NCBI GenBank assembly: GCA_900155495.1
Contig: FTLJ01000241.1
Span: forward strand, 1-53,998
Reading direction: 5' to 3'
Length of the DNA: 53,998 nucleotides
Origin: Porogramme epimiltina
Taxonomy: Eukaryota; Basidiomycota; Agaricomycetes; Polyporales; Polyporaceae
This document shows, one piece after another, positions 11,654 to 22,156 of the stretch; the stretch's first letter is position 1, and every line of letters begins with the position of its first letter. Made by a program: the position numbers and the translations under genes. The notes under the pieces were generated by a model. It saw only the letters and a program-made list of their open reading frames with translations, was not told where the DNA came from and did no database searches.

Positions 11654-11697
<44 letters not shown>

Positions 11698-14383
11698 GAT
11701 GCGAAGGAGAGGGAGGGACGCACCATCAATCTCGACGCGCGCGAGCACCCGCGGGTCGACCCCGGCGAGCCCGGGCACGACCGGCACGAGCGCGCGCACG
11801 GGCACGGTGCGGTGGCGCAGGAGCTCGTACGCGCTGCAAACATACGCATGAGCACACACAAACAGGCATCAGCATCCACAAATAAAGGGGGGAGCGCGGA
11901 GGAGAGGGGTATCGCCATCGCAGCGGCGGAGGCACGTTATCGCGCGTCAGCATCGCGCGAGCAAGGCGCAACGCCCCAACGCCCCACCCCACTCCCCCCC
12001 GCGCTCCCTGCGCTCCGGACGCGCACGTACGCACGCACCTCGTCATGTTCCCGTCCGGCTTTCTATCAAACCCGCGGCTTTGCCATCCCTACATACACAC
12101 ACGCGCGCGCGCGGAGAAAGCGCACGGAGAAAGCGCACGCGGGGAAAAAGAGAGCGAGCACGGGAGAATGTCGTCAGCGGATCGCGCCTTCGCCCTCGCC
12201 CATCGCGCGCCCCGCCAAGCCCGCTCCTCGCCTGAGCGGGCTCGCGCGGCCGGATAGTCGAGCGGATAACACGCGCACACGAGCACAGACGCACCTGTGG
12301 ACTCAAGACGAACCCCTTCAAAAGCGCGGAGGCGCGCGCGAGCTCCTCCCGCGCGCGCTGGAAGCGCGTCCAGCGCGCGGCGCCGAGCGCGCCCGCGGCG
12401 TGCGCGAGGGGCGTGAGCCGCAGGTCGGCGTTGTCGGCGCGCAGCGTCATGCGGTACTCGGAGCGCGAGGTGAACATCCGGTCTGTTTGGGCGGGTGAGT
12501 GGGCGGGCGGGCGAATGGGCGGGTGCGACGGGACGAGGGAGGGAAGGGGAGGTGGGAAAGGGAGGGGGGGACGCACAGGGCTCCTCGGCGCCCTTGACGA
12601 TGAGGTCGTCGACCATGACGCCGATGTAGCCGTCCGCGCGGGTGAGGACGAGCGGGGGCTTGTGCAGGGCGGAGAGGCCGGCGTTGATGCCGGCGACGAC
12701 GCCTTGGCCCGCGGCTTCTTCGTAGCCCGTCGTGCCTGGAGGGGGCTTAGAGGGCGCGTGGTGGCACAGAGTGGCTGGACTGACCGTTGATTTGGCCGGC
12801 GAGGAAGAGGCCCTGTGCGTGTGTCAGTAAAGGGGAAAGGATGATGCTAGGGCTGGGGCTCACCTTGATTCGCTTCGTCTCCAACGTCGCTACGGGACAG
12901 AATGAGCGGGTTACGGGGGAGGGGGACAGCGAAGCTCACCTCCGAGCTCCCGTGCATCGATGTGGTCATATTCAACCCCGTACGCGGGCCGCACGATCTT
13001 CACATTCTCGAGGCCAGGCACGGAACGGTACATCAGTTCCTGCACGTCTTCGGGCATGCTGCACGAAAGGCCGTTGGGGTAGATGAGGTCCGAGTCGTAG
13101 CCTTCAGGCTCGAGCCAGACATTGTGCGAGATCTTGTCTGGGAAGCGGGTGACTTTGGCTTCGAGCGATGGACAGTATCTCGGACCTGGTTGATGTTAGT
13201 GACAAACGAACAGATTGGAAACATGAAGCACGCACCTTTCTTAGTTTCTTGGATGTGGACGCACTGGTGGATGTTGTCCCGAATGATCTGGTGTGTCTCC
13301 TCCGTGGTCCTCGTCTGCCAACACACGATCTGGTTGTCCTGCATCCTCCACAAGTCAGCGAGAGAGATAGCGCATTGATATGTATGATGTACCGCGTTCG
13401 CCACTCGATCGTTCATGAAGCTGAACGGCAACGGGTCCTCGTCGCCCTTCTGGACCTCCATCTGCGAGAAGTCGATGGTGTCCATGGCCAGCCTGGCGGG
13501 CGTCCCGGTTTGCAGGCGCCCGAGCTTGAAGCCGGCCGCATTCAACGAAGCCGACAAGCCGACCGAAGGGGCTTCGTTCATGCGGCCTGCGGGGAAGCGC
13601 TTCATGCCTATGTCGACCATCAGTACTTTGTAGACCAAAGTGATATTCCCGCTGCGCCTGACCGATGTGGATCTCTCCGGAGAGAAACGTCCCCGTACAA
13701 ATCACCACCTGAGAACAAGTGATGACTTCTCCAGAGTCTGGCAGGCATCAGCACAACAACGGAAGGCAGAGACGCGTAGCGACGAACCCAGCTTGACACC
13801 GCGAACCTCCACGCGAGGGAAGTCGGTCGAGATGGTGGGATGGCTGAGGACAAGGTCGAAGACGCTGCCTGCGTGGATGTCGAGATTCGGGCAGCTGTGC
13901 AGCGCGGCCTGCATGTGCTTCTTGTACAGCTTCCTGTCGACTTGTGCTCGCGGACTCTGTTGGAGGCATCAGAGAGCGACTTTGTGGGCTTAAGGTGCAG
14001 TGCGCACCCAGACCGCAGCGCCTTTGGACCTGTTCAGGATCTGGAATTGAATACCAGCTTCATCTGCAGCCCAGGCGTATGAGCAATCAATATGCTGCGC
14101 GAGTACGTGTACACTGACCTGTGACCTTTGCGCAGAGCCCGTCCAATGCGTCCACTTCACGCATGAGGGTGCCCTTACCGACGCCTCCCATGGACGGGTT
14201 GCAGGACAGCTCGCCGATGGTATCGAGCTTCTGTGTGAGCAGAAGCGTGCGCGCGCCGGTACGCGCGGCACCCGCTGCCGCCTCACATCCTGCATGGCCG
14301 CCGCCTATAACGCAGACTACACGACGTCCGAACTTGTTAGCATCCTGTCTGATTTGTAACATTGGTAGAGTGCGTACCGTCAT
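11222..14383 (-). CDS. MTO1: mitochondrial tRNA wobble-uridine modifier MTO1/MnmG
   Basis: This FAD enzyme, with GTPBP3/MSS1, adds the carboxymethylaminomethyl-type group to U34 of mitochondrial tRNAs. Fifteen exons join in phase to 662 aa: 14383-14119, 14063-14008, 13956-13788, 13737-13663, 13607-13393, 13338-13236, 13185-12940, 12889-12864, 12812-12785, 12735-12577, 12482-12295, 12088-12039, 11833-11724, 11601-11453, 11371-11222. The Rossmann FAD motif [12 protein letters not shown] lies near residues 25-36. Both GidA signatures are present ([12 protein letters not shown] and [14 protein letters not shown]), as is [10 protein letters not shown]. The C-terminal helical domain (HLRRQ to LLKHARRV) is complete. 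Two exons are only 26 and 28 nt. Introns near the 3' end are longer (206, 205 and 122 bp) and GC-rich. The chosen start leaves about 24 residues before the FAD strand, short for a mitochondrial presequence, so an upstream exon may exist. Confidence 0.93.
11654..11696. repeat. 43-nt G homopolymer inside an MTO1 intron
   Basis: An unbroken run of 43 G on the plus strand (C on the MTO1 sense strand) lies inside the intron 11723-11602. In the transcript it is a poly-C tract upstream of the acceptor at 11602; the template strand could form G-quadruplexes. The true length is likely variable or sequencing-limited. Confidence 0.95.
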
Positions 14384-14776
14384 AGTGTTGCGGATGGGTC
14401 GCGGCGCTCAGTGACGCATAGTGCCTGCTTCGGGCAAGTTTATGTGGGAGCACTCTCCTTATACACCTGTGCATACAGCAGATACGCCCGCCAAGGAGGT
14501 GGTTTTGAAGGGCGCGCGGAGGGCCCGGTGTGGTGGTTGACCGAGAGTCTGGCCCTCGGACGAGGCGCCCGTGGGAGGGTGCTACGTATGCTTATGTAAT
14601 GCAAATTTCTCTGCTCCGTCGATCGAGCTGTGATCCGTTCCGCCGCTTGACTCCGTCTCCCCGCCTCCGCCCCCTCCGAGCCTGGCTCGCCTCCAGTCAT
14701 TACCCTCATCTCGCTGTGCTCATCAACGTATCTGTGCTACATCTACCGTCAATCCTTCTGACTTTCTGCTGCGAAC
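14384..14776. promoter_or_regulatory. shared divergent promoter region of MTO1 and DPH3
   Basis: These 393 bp separate the two start codons and must contain both 5' UTRs and promoters. A CT-rich patch precedes DPH3 (about 14650-14770). No clear TATA box was found on either side. Confidence 0.6.
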
Positions 14777-15173
14777 ATGGGCGCATACTATGACGAGGTC
14801 GAGATCGAGGATATGGCCTGGGACGAGGAGAAGCGGGTATACCACTACCCATGCCCGTGTGGCGACCGCTTCGAGATATCGCGCAAGCAGCTGAAGAACT
14901 ACGAGGATGTGGCGACATGTCCAAGCTGCAGTCTCATCATACGAGTGATATACGATCCTGTGAGCTCTCACCACGCTCCAACCTCTGCTCCTATATCTGA
15001 TCGGTTTCAAGTTGGATTACGAAGATGACCCTTCCGATGATGAGGACGAGGAAGCTGCAGAAAGCGAAGGAGAGGAAGAGGAGGAGGAGAGTGAGGAGGA
15101 GAGCTTCGAGGACGCTATGGAGAACCTCACCATCGCGGATGAGCAGCCACGGCCGGTTGCCGTCGCAGCCTAA
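14777..15173 (+). CDS. DPH3: diphthamide biosynthesis protein 3 (DPH3/KTI11)
   Basis: Two exons (14777-14959 and 15012-15173, 52-bp intron) encode 114 aa. The N-terminal half is a CSL zinc finger with CPCGDRF and TCPSCSLII. The four cysteines bind iron or zinc and deliver electrons to the Dph1-Dph2 enzyme and to Elongator (Elp3). The protein is thus needed for diphthamide on eEF2 and for 5-carboxymethyl-type U34 in cytosolic tRNA. The start [13 protein letters not shown] is the canonical beginning of the family. The C-terminal 50 residues are an unusually long acidic tail ([10 protein letters not shown] and further Glu/Ser runs); yeast Kti11 has a shorter one. Confidence 0.95.
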
Positions 15174-17252
15174 AGTATGTGCATCACGTCCCTATCTCCC
15201 CTACTTATCCCCGCATCTGACCCTGAAACATTTGAAGAGTACTTTGATGCCCCACTTTTCACTCGTCAAAACCTGCTTGGACGCCACAAGATGACCATTT
15301 TGTCCCAGATGTATCTACTAGTTTGTGAGTACGTCGCCGTAACGTCATGTATACTTGCACTAATAATCCATATTCCCGGTACCAGTTATGGACACCGTTG
15401 TATCAGCATACCATCTCACTACTCGATCGGCTGTCTTCCGTGGAAGAGGGGCGGCTGTTAATGTGCTACCAACTACCGTACCTTCAAATGCAATCTATCC
15501 ATGACATATCAAATATACACTCTCGGTGGCTTCTGGCCAGCCTCTGTCAATGATGCGACGCGCTCATGTCGCTATCCCTCCGCTAAATACTCTGCAGTAA
15601 GGCGTCCTAGTCGTCCCCGGCGCTTTTCCGGCTTTCGTTCTCACAGCACCAACCACTCCCGTCCAGCCCATCTCATGACACTCCAATCCGTGTCGCACCG
15701 CGATCGACCTGGGCGTTAGCAGCGCTCGTGGTTGCTACGGTCTGTCATAGCCTGTCCATGTTCCGGTCTGGCTCGGATCCAAGACACAATGTATTAATAC
15801 CCGCATAGCGGGGAGACTCCAATGCACTCGCCGGGGTTTATATGCCTGTATGTCACCGCCGCATGGGCGATCCGCTTGGGGGCGTGATTCACGTATACCG
15901 GACGACATATGCGGGACATTTAGTTTGAGTATGTTCAACAGTGAGTGGACCAGGGATGACATGCTGCCGTGACATGCACTCTGCGGATCCACCATCTGTT
16001 GACGATAGCGGCCCCTTGTGTCATCGTGACCCAACGCTTACCCTATGCCCCTGCTAAACTACGGGCTGGAGCTGACTAGTCCTTTTGTTTTCTAGACATG
16101 CTATTTTGGAATATGACCACGAGGCGATTCCGCGACCCTCCTACCACTACCCATCTTGATGAAAGACACGTTAGTGCCATCTTCTTCTCTGATACGCTTC
16201 GCCCTTATCTGCTTCTCCCTCGTCCCTATGTTCACCACCTTCGAATGGGGGCAAAAGCGTTAGGCCCTTCCCTTTTCCGTCCGGCGGGGGGGCGCAGGAA
16301 CTCAGGCTTTGCCGATTCCGCAGACGTAATTCCGCACAGGGCATAGGACAGCTGTCTACTATCTCCGCACGTCTCGTCACAACATTGACTGTCTCCGTCT
16401 CCGCCCAGAGCCTTCTACGCCTAAGGGCCGGAAGTTTGTTACCCCTGAAGGCCCCTCTCAGGCCACCTCATTGGGTCCGAACATCCTGCCAATACGGTCT
16501 CGTACAGCGCACGCGCTAGACAATTCGTTATCTTGGCATTGGGAACGCGACAGCTGCGTGTCCTCATGACAGTCGTGGTGGGGAAGCGTCCGTCGCGCGG
16601 TCAGCATCATGGTTCTCAAACATGGCATGCAGAAGGCCTGCACGGCATACGTCGGCACCGAGCACAACTGAGCGCCCCTCAGAACGCTGCCTGCGGTTAG
16701 TACGTACGCCCTCGTCGAAGCCTTGAGCGTTCGGGCTCGAACTTACACGCTAATATGGGCAACAGCATGGTGTATTTCTGCTTCGCAGACGCAGCCCCCA
16801 CAGATCGCTGCGTCAAGTCTCGTTATCGGAGTTCGAACTGCCGTAATCCGACAGTGTTTCCGAGGCCCCTGTCTCTCACCGCCTTCCTGAAGCGTGGAAT
16901 TTTGCCTACCACAATTCCATATTCTGCAGAATGGGCCCCTCGCGATTGCGTGGTCGCTTGTAGGTCCCCATGTGGTTCTTGCCGCGTCTCCATCAAGCTC
17001 ACCGCCTCGGGATCGAATCCGGGGCCTCCCATTGAGTCAAACCTCCGCGTCACGTGACATTCGCACGTCAGCCTGCGGCATCGTCGCGCAATCATCGCTC
17101 GAGGATTTGCGACTCTTGCAAAGACAAAACATATTGGCTCATCGCCGCGGATGGGGTCAGTCGCTGGCCGGTCTTCGCCCTCGCCGCCCTTTCCTCCTCC
17201 CCCTCCCCCAATCTCCGTACCAAAGTCGTAGCACACCACCCCGACGACCGCT
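15174..17252. other. 2-kb stretch with no recognised gene
   Basis: Several plus-strand frames look partly coding, for example around 16390-16560 (EPSTPKGRKFVTPEGPSQ), but no exon chain or known domain emerges. The last 200 bp are CT-rich and probably the F-box gene promoter. A decayed gene around 16.1-16.6 kb is possible. Confidence 0.4.
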
Positions 17253-18245
17253 ATGGAGACCCTCCCAGTCGAGCTGCACTCGCAGATCTTCGAGTTCGCC
17301 TGCGTCGACGACGGCGCAACCGCCCGCGCACTTTCCCTCGTCTCCCACTACGTCCGCGAGGCCGTCGCCCCATATCTCTACCAATCCCTTGCCGTATCCG
17401 GCCTCCCTCAGATGCAAGAACTCGTCGCGCGCCTCGAGCGCACCCCGCCACACCTCCGCCGCGTCCGCCGCCTCTTCCTCTCCGACTGGTCGTCTGCAGA
17501 CGTCCACAAACACTCGATGACGCTCGCGCTGTCCGACATGGAGCGCTACGACGCGGAGCGCGCACTAGCCGCCCGCATTCTCGCCCTCTCAGCACCAACT
17601 CTGGAGACGCTCGCGCTCGTCGTCTCCTGCCCCTACTCCGCACCCCCTCTCATCGGCGAGCTCTTCGCAACTCCACTACCGCGCCTCACCGCGCTCGCCA
17701 TCCACGGCTTCTACCCCTTCCCCCGCGGCGCGGGCAACGACGCCCCCACCCTCCCAAAACTCACGCACCTCCGCCTCTCGGGCAACCGCAACCCGCACGG
17801 GCTGCTCCAGCTCGGCGCGCTCGAGGCCGCCGCGCCCGTGCTCACGCACCTCCGCGTCTCGGACGTCGCGCTCGCCGCGCCGTTCGCGAAGGAGCTGCAC
17901 GCCGCGGCCCTGTCAAGGGCCTGCGCGTGCGACGACGGGCGTTCCGCGCAGAACCCCGCGCCCGCGACGCCTCTGTCGATCCGCGGCGGCGCGTTGCCGC
18001 CGCGCCTGCGGCATGTGGCGGTGGACGTCCGGCGGCTGCAGCCGCGCGTGCACTCCAAGGGGGCGCTCACGCGCGGGATGCAGAACTCGCAGGAGAAGAT
18101 GCTCGCGTTGTTGCGCGAGATCGAGCTGCGCCGCGCGGATACGCGCCTGGATTCGTTCGCCGTCGTGGAGGGTGACGGGTGGGAGATGTACGATGAACTG
18201 AAGCGTGGATGGACGGCGGGCCTGTCGGAGGACGAGTGGTGTTGA
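17253..18245 (+). CDS. F-box protein, intronless
   Basis: A 330-aa single-exon frame starts with an F-box-like helix set (METLPVELHSQIFEFACVDD, then ALSLVSHYVREAV), the usual Skp1-binding layout. Leucine-rich-like strands with LTALAIHGF, LTHLRLSG and LTHLRVSD follow. The protein probably acts as the substrate receptor of an SCF ubiquitin ligase; the target is unknown. It is unrelated at sequence level to the longer F-box proteins in the same window beyond the general architecture. Codon use is strongly GC-biased at third positions, like the housekeeping genes, which suggests steady expression. No frameshift was seen. Confidence 0.8.
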   Translation: METLPVELHSQIFEFACVDDGATARALSLVSHYVREAVAPYLYQSLAVSGLPQMQELVARLERTPPHLRRVRRLFLSDWSSADVHKHSMTLALSDMERYDAERALAARILALSAPTLETLALVVSCPYSAPPLIGELFATPLPRLTALAIHGFYPFPRGAGNDAPTLPKLTHLRLSGNRNPHGLLQLGALEAAAPVLTHLRVSDVALAAPFAKELHAAALSRACACDDGRSAQNPAPATPLSIRGGALPPRLRHVAVDVRRLQPRVHSKGALTRGMQNSQEKMLALLREIELRRADTRLDSFAVVEGDGWEMYDELKRGWTAGLSEDEWC

Positions 18246-18718
18246 CGGATGATTGACCTCCATGGACGTTTATGCGAGCCTGAAGGCGCCTTCCTAGGAC
18301 CATTCACTGTAGATCTCCTTAATCTTGCATTCGTGGGTGATCGTGGAATGCACTATTAGTTATTGTTGGGTAGACTATACCTTATTACATGGATACTGTA
18401 ATCATAGATGTTTATGAGAAGCCTTTGCAAGGCAACTTCCTCTTTTATGACGGCACTGGACTTATCCCGAGCGACGTTAACGTTAACTCCGCGCGATTGC
18501 GTACGTCTGTCGGATTAGCACATTACTGATGAAGATTCATTTCTGCTCCATTTCGTTTGTGCAGTAGTTGGCTATGTTCGCTAGTGTTTCGGTAAACACG
18601 CAATGAGTGCGCGAATGGGTTCGCGTTTGCTCTCGATACTGGCATGCCTTCCGTAAATGCCAAGGCTGTCCCCGAAAAGCATTGGTGACATGCTCATACA
18701 TAAATCTTGCCTATTATC
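18246..18718. other. intergenic, no recognised gene
   Basis: 3' flank of the F-box gene and 5' flank of the tRNA; nothing further recognised. Confidence 0.4.
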
Positions 18719-18792
18719 GGTTCGATGGTGTAGTTGGTTATCACTTCTGTCTAACACACAGGCGGTCCTCGGTTCGAACCCGGGTCGAATCA
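18719..18792 (+). tRNA. tRNA-Val (AAC)
   Basis: A 74-nt cloverleaf without intron. Acceptor stem GGTTCGA pairs with TCGAATC (one G-U), D arm TGGTGTAGTTGGTTATCA, anticodon loop CTAACAC with AAC at 18753-18755, T loop TTCGAAC. A run of four T at 18796-18799 follows as pol III terminator. Compared with the usual fungal tRNA-Val(AAC), three stems carry a G-U wobble. Confidence 0.93.
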
Positions 18793-18976
18793 CGTTTTGG
18801 ACCTTCTCAAGTACGAATACTTTTCCTCAATGTCAAGCAGGTCCTGACCATCCTAGTCGCAATTGACAGCGGTGTAATGAGTCTATTAGATAAGGGGAAT
18901 GCATAGTTCTTCGTAAATATCGGCACGATTACAACAATTCTGAATCCAAGTACCCGTAAGCGGTACCTGTTCATCA

Positions 18977-20719
18977 TCACCACAGCCGTAGCATCCCCGG
19001 AACAGGCATATACCGTTCGAACAGCAGATCCCCTTCTCCCACCGCATCCGCGATCGTATTCTCGTAATCCCTCGCCGTCTGTTGGAACACCCTAGGCCCG
19101 TCATACTGGAACGCAAGGTGAAGTCGCTTGAACCCTATCCCACACGCGGCGCGGGTAGACGCACAGCTCGCGATGACCTCTGGAAAGTCGTCGGACCAGG
19201 TGAGGCCCTCGAGATGTAGATGTGTGAGATCCGGGCACGGCATTGGGGACGTGTTCGCACGATCTTCTATGTCTAGCTCAGGCGAGGGATGGAGGGCGTT
19301 GAACAGATCTGCAACATCACTTTCGCCCCGCTGGCCTGAGAACTTCAGCTTCTTGAGGCGGAGGAAAGCGTCGAAGACGAATTTCCAATCTTCGAGTTTG
19401 ACGTAGTCAATGACACCTGTTATGTTCAGGGAATGCACGCGGCTCGCGGCACCTGTGGAGAGGATTTGCGCGCTGGCACGGAGTGCCCTGGGGAGGAATT
19501 CCTCGTACACAACCCACATATTAAACGAGTGGCACGTGAGATGTATAGTGAGTTTGCCTGTAATCTCCGCAGAAGTTGTGATAGTGGCGCCTCCGGGAGC
19601 GGATGCGCCGATGTCGACTATCGTGGCTTCCTGGAGATGGCAGAGGTGAGATGTGTTACGTGGTAGCGTCGAAGTGAAGGAAGATATTGGGTCGAATGCG
19701 TAGTATTCGTCGAGGTCGCCCATAAGGTGAATATGAGCAGTCGGCGGGGGGCGTACGCACGCCAGGAAGGAACAAATGAAAGATTTTCGATCTTGCAAGG
19801 CGAGTTTGTGCAACATAGGGAATGATATGGGGTGTTCGGGAGCTGGGATTGTCGGCTGATCTACCGCGCGAGACATGATGTCTATTAACTCGAGTTCTTG
19901 TAGCGCTGTGCAATTGCGGAAGGCTGCTAACAATACTTGGAAAGTAACGCGTGTTCGGAACGAGCACACGTTTAAGGACAACACGCGCAGCCTAGGGGGC
20001 ATAGTCCCTATTTGGTCAAAGCTTGATATGCGAACATAAGAGAGCTTGAGTACAGATAATGCAGGGAAGGAGTCGACAGAGAACATAAGGTCCCCGATCG
20101 ATTGCCCTTCGAATGCCGATTGATGAATTCTTGTCGTGAGAGGTTGCGGACCTATTATCAGTTCTTCTAGGCGGCTCATGATTCGGAAAATCGACAGTTG
20201 GTCAAGTATCACAGGCGCACGAGCGCGAGGGGGGCCGTCAATCTGCTCTGGGGAAATGACGAGCTTCAGGATGCGGTCGGTGATCGTTGAGGTCAATGCA
20301 TCCAATGTGGCTGAGACGGAGGCGACGGAGAAGAAGTAAAGGGTGAGGGGAGATGAGCCAGAGCGGTGTACCGAAAGATGGAACCAGTTGAGAGTATCGT
20401 AGATATTGATATGGTTCCAGAGCAGGGGGGTAGAGCATATGATATCGTACCAACGTCGGCACACGAACATCAACGGGGCCCACGTTGCGCAGATTTTGCT
20501 CTGAGGCTGTGAAGGAGCCGGCCAGTGAGGGAGGCGTGGTCTAGAAACCGGCCAATGGGGGAGGCGTGGTCTAGAAATGGACACGATGTGGACGAAGATC
20601 TCGTCGGGAAGTTTGCAGATCGGGGGAACGTCGTTCCATTGAGGCCATAATTGCTCGAACGGCAGCGCGGCGAGTTCTGGAGCGAACGTTCCCGGGTCTA
20701 TGACTTCGTGTTGGTCCAT
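18977..20719 (-). CDS. F-box protein A (tandem duplicate)
   Basis: Single-exon frame of 580 aa. The start MDQHEV is chosen because the paralogue at 22157-23857 begins at the matching position and because a 5' UTR intron (20826-20753, GTAAGC...ACAG) ends just upstream. An F-box-like segment (ICKLPDEIFVHIVSIS) is followed by a WAPLMFVCRRWYDIICSTP helix and then leucine-rich strands to the end. It is likely an SCF substrate adaptor. A 30-bp tandem duplication around 20515-20576 repeats RPRLPHWP twice, just after the F-box; the paralogue has one copy. The gene is the distal part of the segmental duplication described under repeats. Confidence 0.85.
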   Translation of the reverse strand: MDQHEVIDPGTFAPELAALPFEQLWPQWNDVPPICKLPDEIFVHIVSISRPRLPHWPVSRPRLPHWPAPSQPQSKICATWAPLMFVCRRWYDIICSTPLLWNHINIYDTLNWFHLSVHRSGSSPLTLYFFSVASVSATLDALTSTITDRILKLVISPEQIDGPPRARAPVILDQLSIFRIMSRLEELIIGPQPLTTRIHQSAFEGQSIGDLMFSVDSFPALSVLKLSYVRISSFDQIGTMPPRLRVLSLNVCSFRTRVTFQVLLAAFRNCTALQELELIDIMSRAVDQPTIPAPEHPISFPMLHKLALQDRKSFICSFLACVRPPPTAHIHLMGDLDEYYAFDPISSFTSTLPRNTSHLCHLQEATIVDIGASAPGGATITTSAEITGKLTIHLTCHSFNMWVVYEEFLPRALRASAQILSTGAASRVHSLNITGVIDYVKLEDWKFVFDAFLRLKKLKFSGQRGESDVADLFNALHPSPELDIEDRANTSPMPCPDLTHLHLEGLTWSDDFPEVIASCASTRAACGIGFKRLHLAFQYDGPRVFQQTARDYENTIADAVGEGDLLFERYMPVPGMLRLW

Positions 20720-21319
20720 ACACAGTATCGAGTGATGGTGAAGTGTTCTTCGCTGTTTCCAAGCCACGCGCAGGTAATATGAGTCAAAATGAGACGCGAA
20801 GAGCAATGCACAGAGGCATAGCTTACCACAGGATGAGGGAAGCAATCAAGGACCTCTTGAAGGCACGCTCCCGTCGAATCTAGAAGCACAATTGTCCTTT
20901 AGTACACTGGAGCTTGTGTTTCGTGCCCACGATCCGGCCTGCACTCCATAGCACATATTCCACCCCAATTGTGTGTTAAAGCGCAACTCACATACCTGAT
21001 AGCGTCTAAATACACACACGTTCCTCCGCACACGCCTGGCGTATCCCTATATCAGAGAGATGAGGCTCCAGTGTGGCCGCACGACTAGATGTGAAGACAG
21101 ACCTGGATCAAGGATTAGAGTCAAGCGCCCTGGAAGTGCCCCTTGACCCTTGAGATAAAGGTGCTAAGTGAGACTAAGACGAGGAATAGCGGAGCAGTGA
21201 TCACGTGGTAGCCAGATGGTGGGCCTCGTTGGAGTCGGAGTCTACAGGTTGCAGACGACGGTGAGCGCGTCAGAGGTCGATCGGGCGATCGGGCGGGCGG
21301 CCCGGAGCAGGGTTCGACC

Positions 21320-21681
21320 TCCACGGCATGCATTCCTGGATCTCAGCATCGCAGAAACAGACTTGAAATGTGATTGGCTGTTCTAGGTATCATAATCATT
21401 TATGGTTGGTATTCTCGTCTCTGAATCCCCACTTTTCGGTACCCTTTCAAGCATGTATTATTGGTGTTTAATATCGCCCACAAAGATATTCGTCTGAAAT
21501 GTTTCATTTCTGCTATCTGATTAGATATCTGGTCCATTTCTGCGACATATCAGACACGCTGAAATAATGAGTGTCGAATATCATAATCCCAGAAATGAGC
21601 GAGGAATCATCAAGAAATTCAGGACAGCCAATCACATTTCAGGACCATCTCTGTGAGGCTCAGATCCGGGGATGCACGCCG
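21320..21681. mobile_element. MITE-like element with about 60-bp terminal inverted repeats
   Basis: The perfect 18-nt inverted core TGAAATGTGATTGGCTGT lies at 21364-21381, with its complement at 21624-21641. Similarity extends outward imperfectly, including GGATCT..AGC and GGCATGCAT on the left against the complements of GATGCACGCC and CAGATCCGG on the right. The interior is AT-rich and non-coding. The matching place in duplication copy 2 (about 24480-24520) lacks it, which fits an insertion after the duplication. No clean target-site duplication is visible. Confidence 0.7.
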
Positions 21682-21954
21682 TGCTCGGACCAAGGAACGC
21701 GGAAACCTTCAAGGCGCCTTTGCGGCCAAAATTTGTAATCTTTCTTGCTCCTAGTAAATATCATCCTTCCCTGCGCGCGTTCGTTCAGTGGCACCTTTTC
21801 TATCAATTACACAACTTCGCTCAAGTGTCACATCCGTCACGAATTGAAACGAATAGCACAAATAACAATAGTGAAGTACCGTCCGAGCCTCGAATAGGCC
21901 AACATTGTACACTGAGGGGCCAGAGTCATCGCAGAATCCCAATTTGATAGCTCT

Positions 21955-22137
21955 GTCTGACCTCGCGCAACGACCCTCCACCCCTGCCACCCCTCGCGCT
22001 CGCTCGTGATCGCTCCCTCGCCCTCCAGGACATCAACATCCGCCGAGAGCACAGCAGCAGCGATCGCCGCCGTGGCGCCCGGTACCCACGCGGTCACGAC
22101 GCACTTGAGCCGGCCGTGCCCAAAGCTGAGAAGGCGC
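21955..22137 (-). pseudogene. P450 C-terminal tail fragment
   Basis: About 60 codons read LLSFGHGRLKCVVTAWVPG and then DVDVLEGEGAITSEREGWQ. This matches the last part of the P450-like gene at 24771-25961, including the heme-binding cysteine. The frame has no start and its stop codon is lost (TGA changed to TGG near 21945). The 5' break at about 22137 lies only 20 bp from the stop codon of F-box gene B, marking the junction of the tandem duplication. Confidence 0.85.
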
Positions 22138-22156
22138 ATGCAAAACCCGTAAGTCG

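Larger units (their letters stand above)
18977..22137 (-). repeat. segmental duplication, copy 1
   Basis: On the minus strand this copy holds a truncated P450 tail, an upstream region and F-box gene A. Copy 2 (22157-24969) has the same order. Shared non-coding words include CCCTATATCAGAGAGATGAGG (about 21040 and 24220) and AAGGAACGCGGAAACCTTCAA (about 21692 and 24521). The copies differ in length by about 350 bp, the size of the MITE-like insertion at 21320-21681. Confidence 0.85.

Noticed and set aside
11174..11917. Open frames with poly-Gly or poly-Pro across the G43 tract
   Set aside because: They arise from the homopolymer and from the reverse of MTO1 exons; the tract lies in an intron with good splice sites.
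16098..16560. Plus-strand frames that look partly coding in the 2-kb gap after DPH3
   Set aside because: No exon chain or family could be assigned; kept only as a remark in the gap entry.
17005..17045. A tRNA-like T-loop word (GGATCGAATCC)
   Set aside because: No acceptor, D or anticodon arm can be folded around it on either strand.
17054..18175. A 373-codon plus-strand frame overlapping the F-box gene at 17253
   Set aside because: Arg/Pro/Ala-rich, different frame of a GC-rich gene, no domain; the F-box frame is clearly the coding one.
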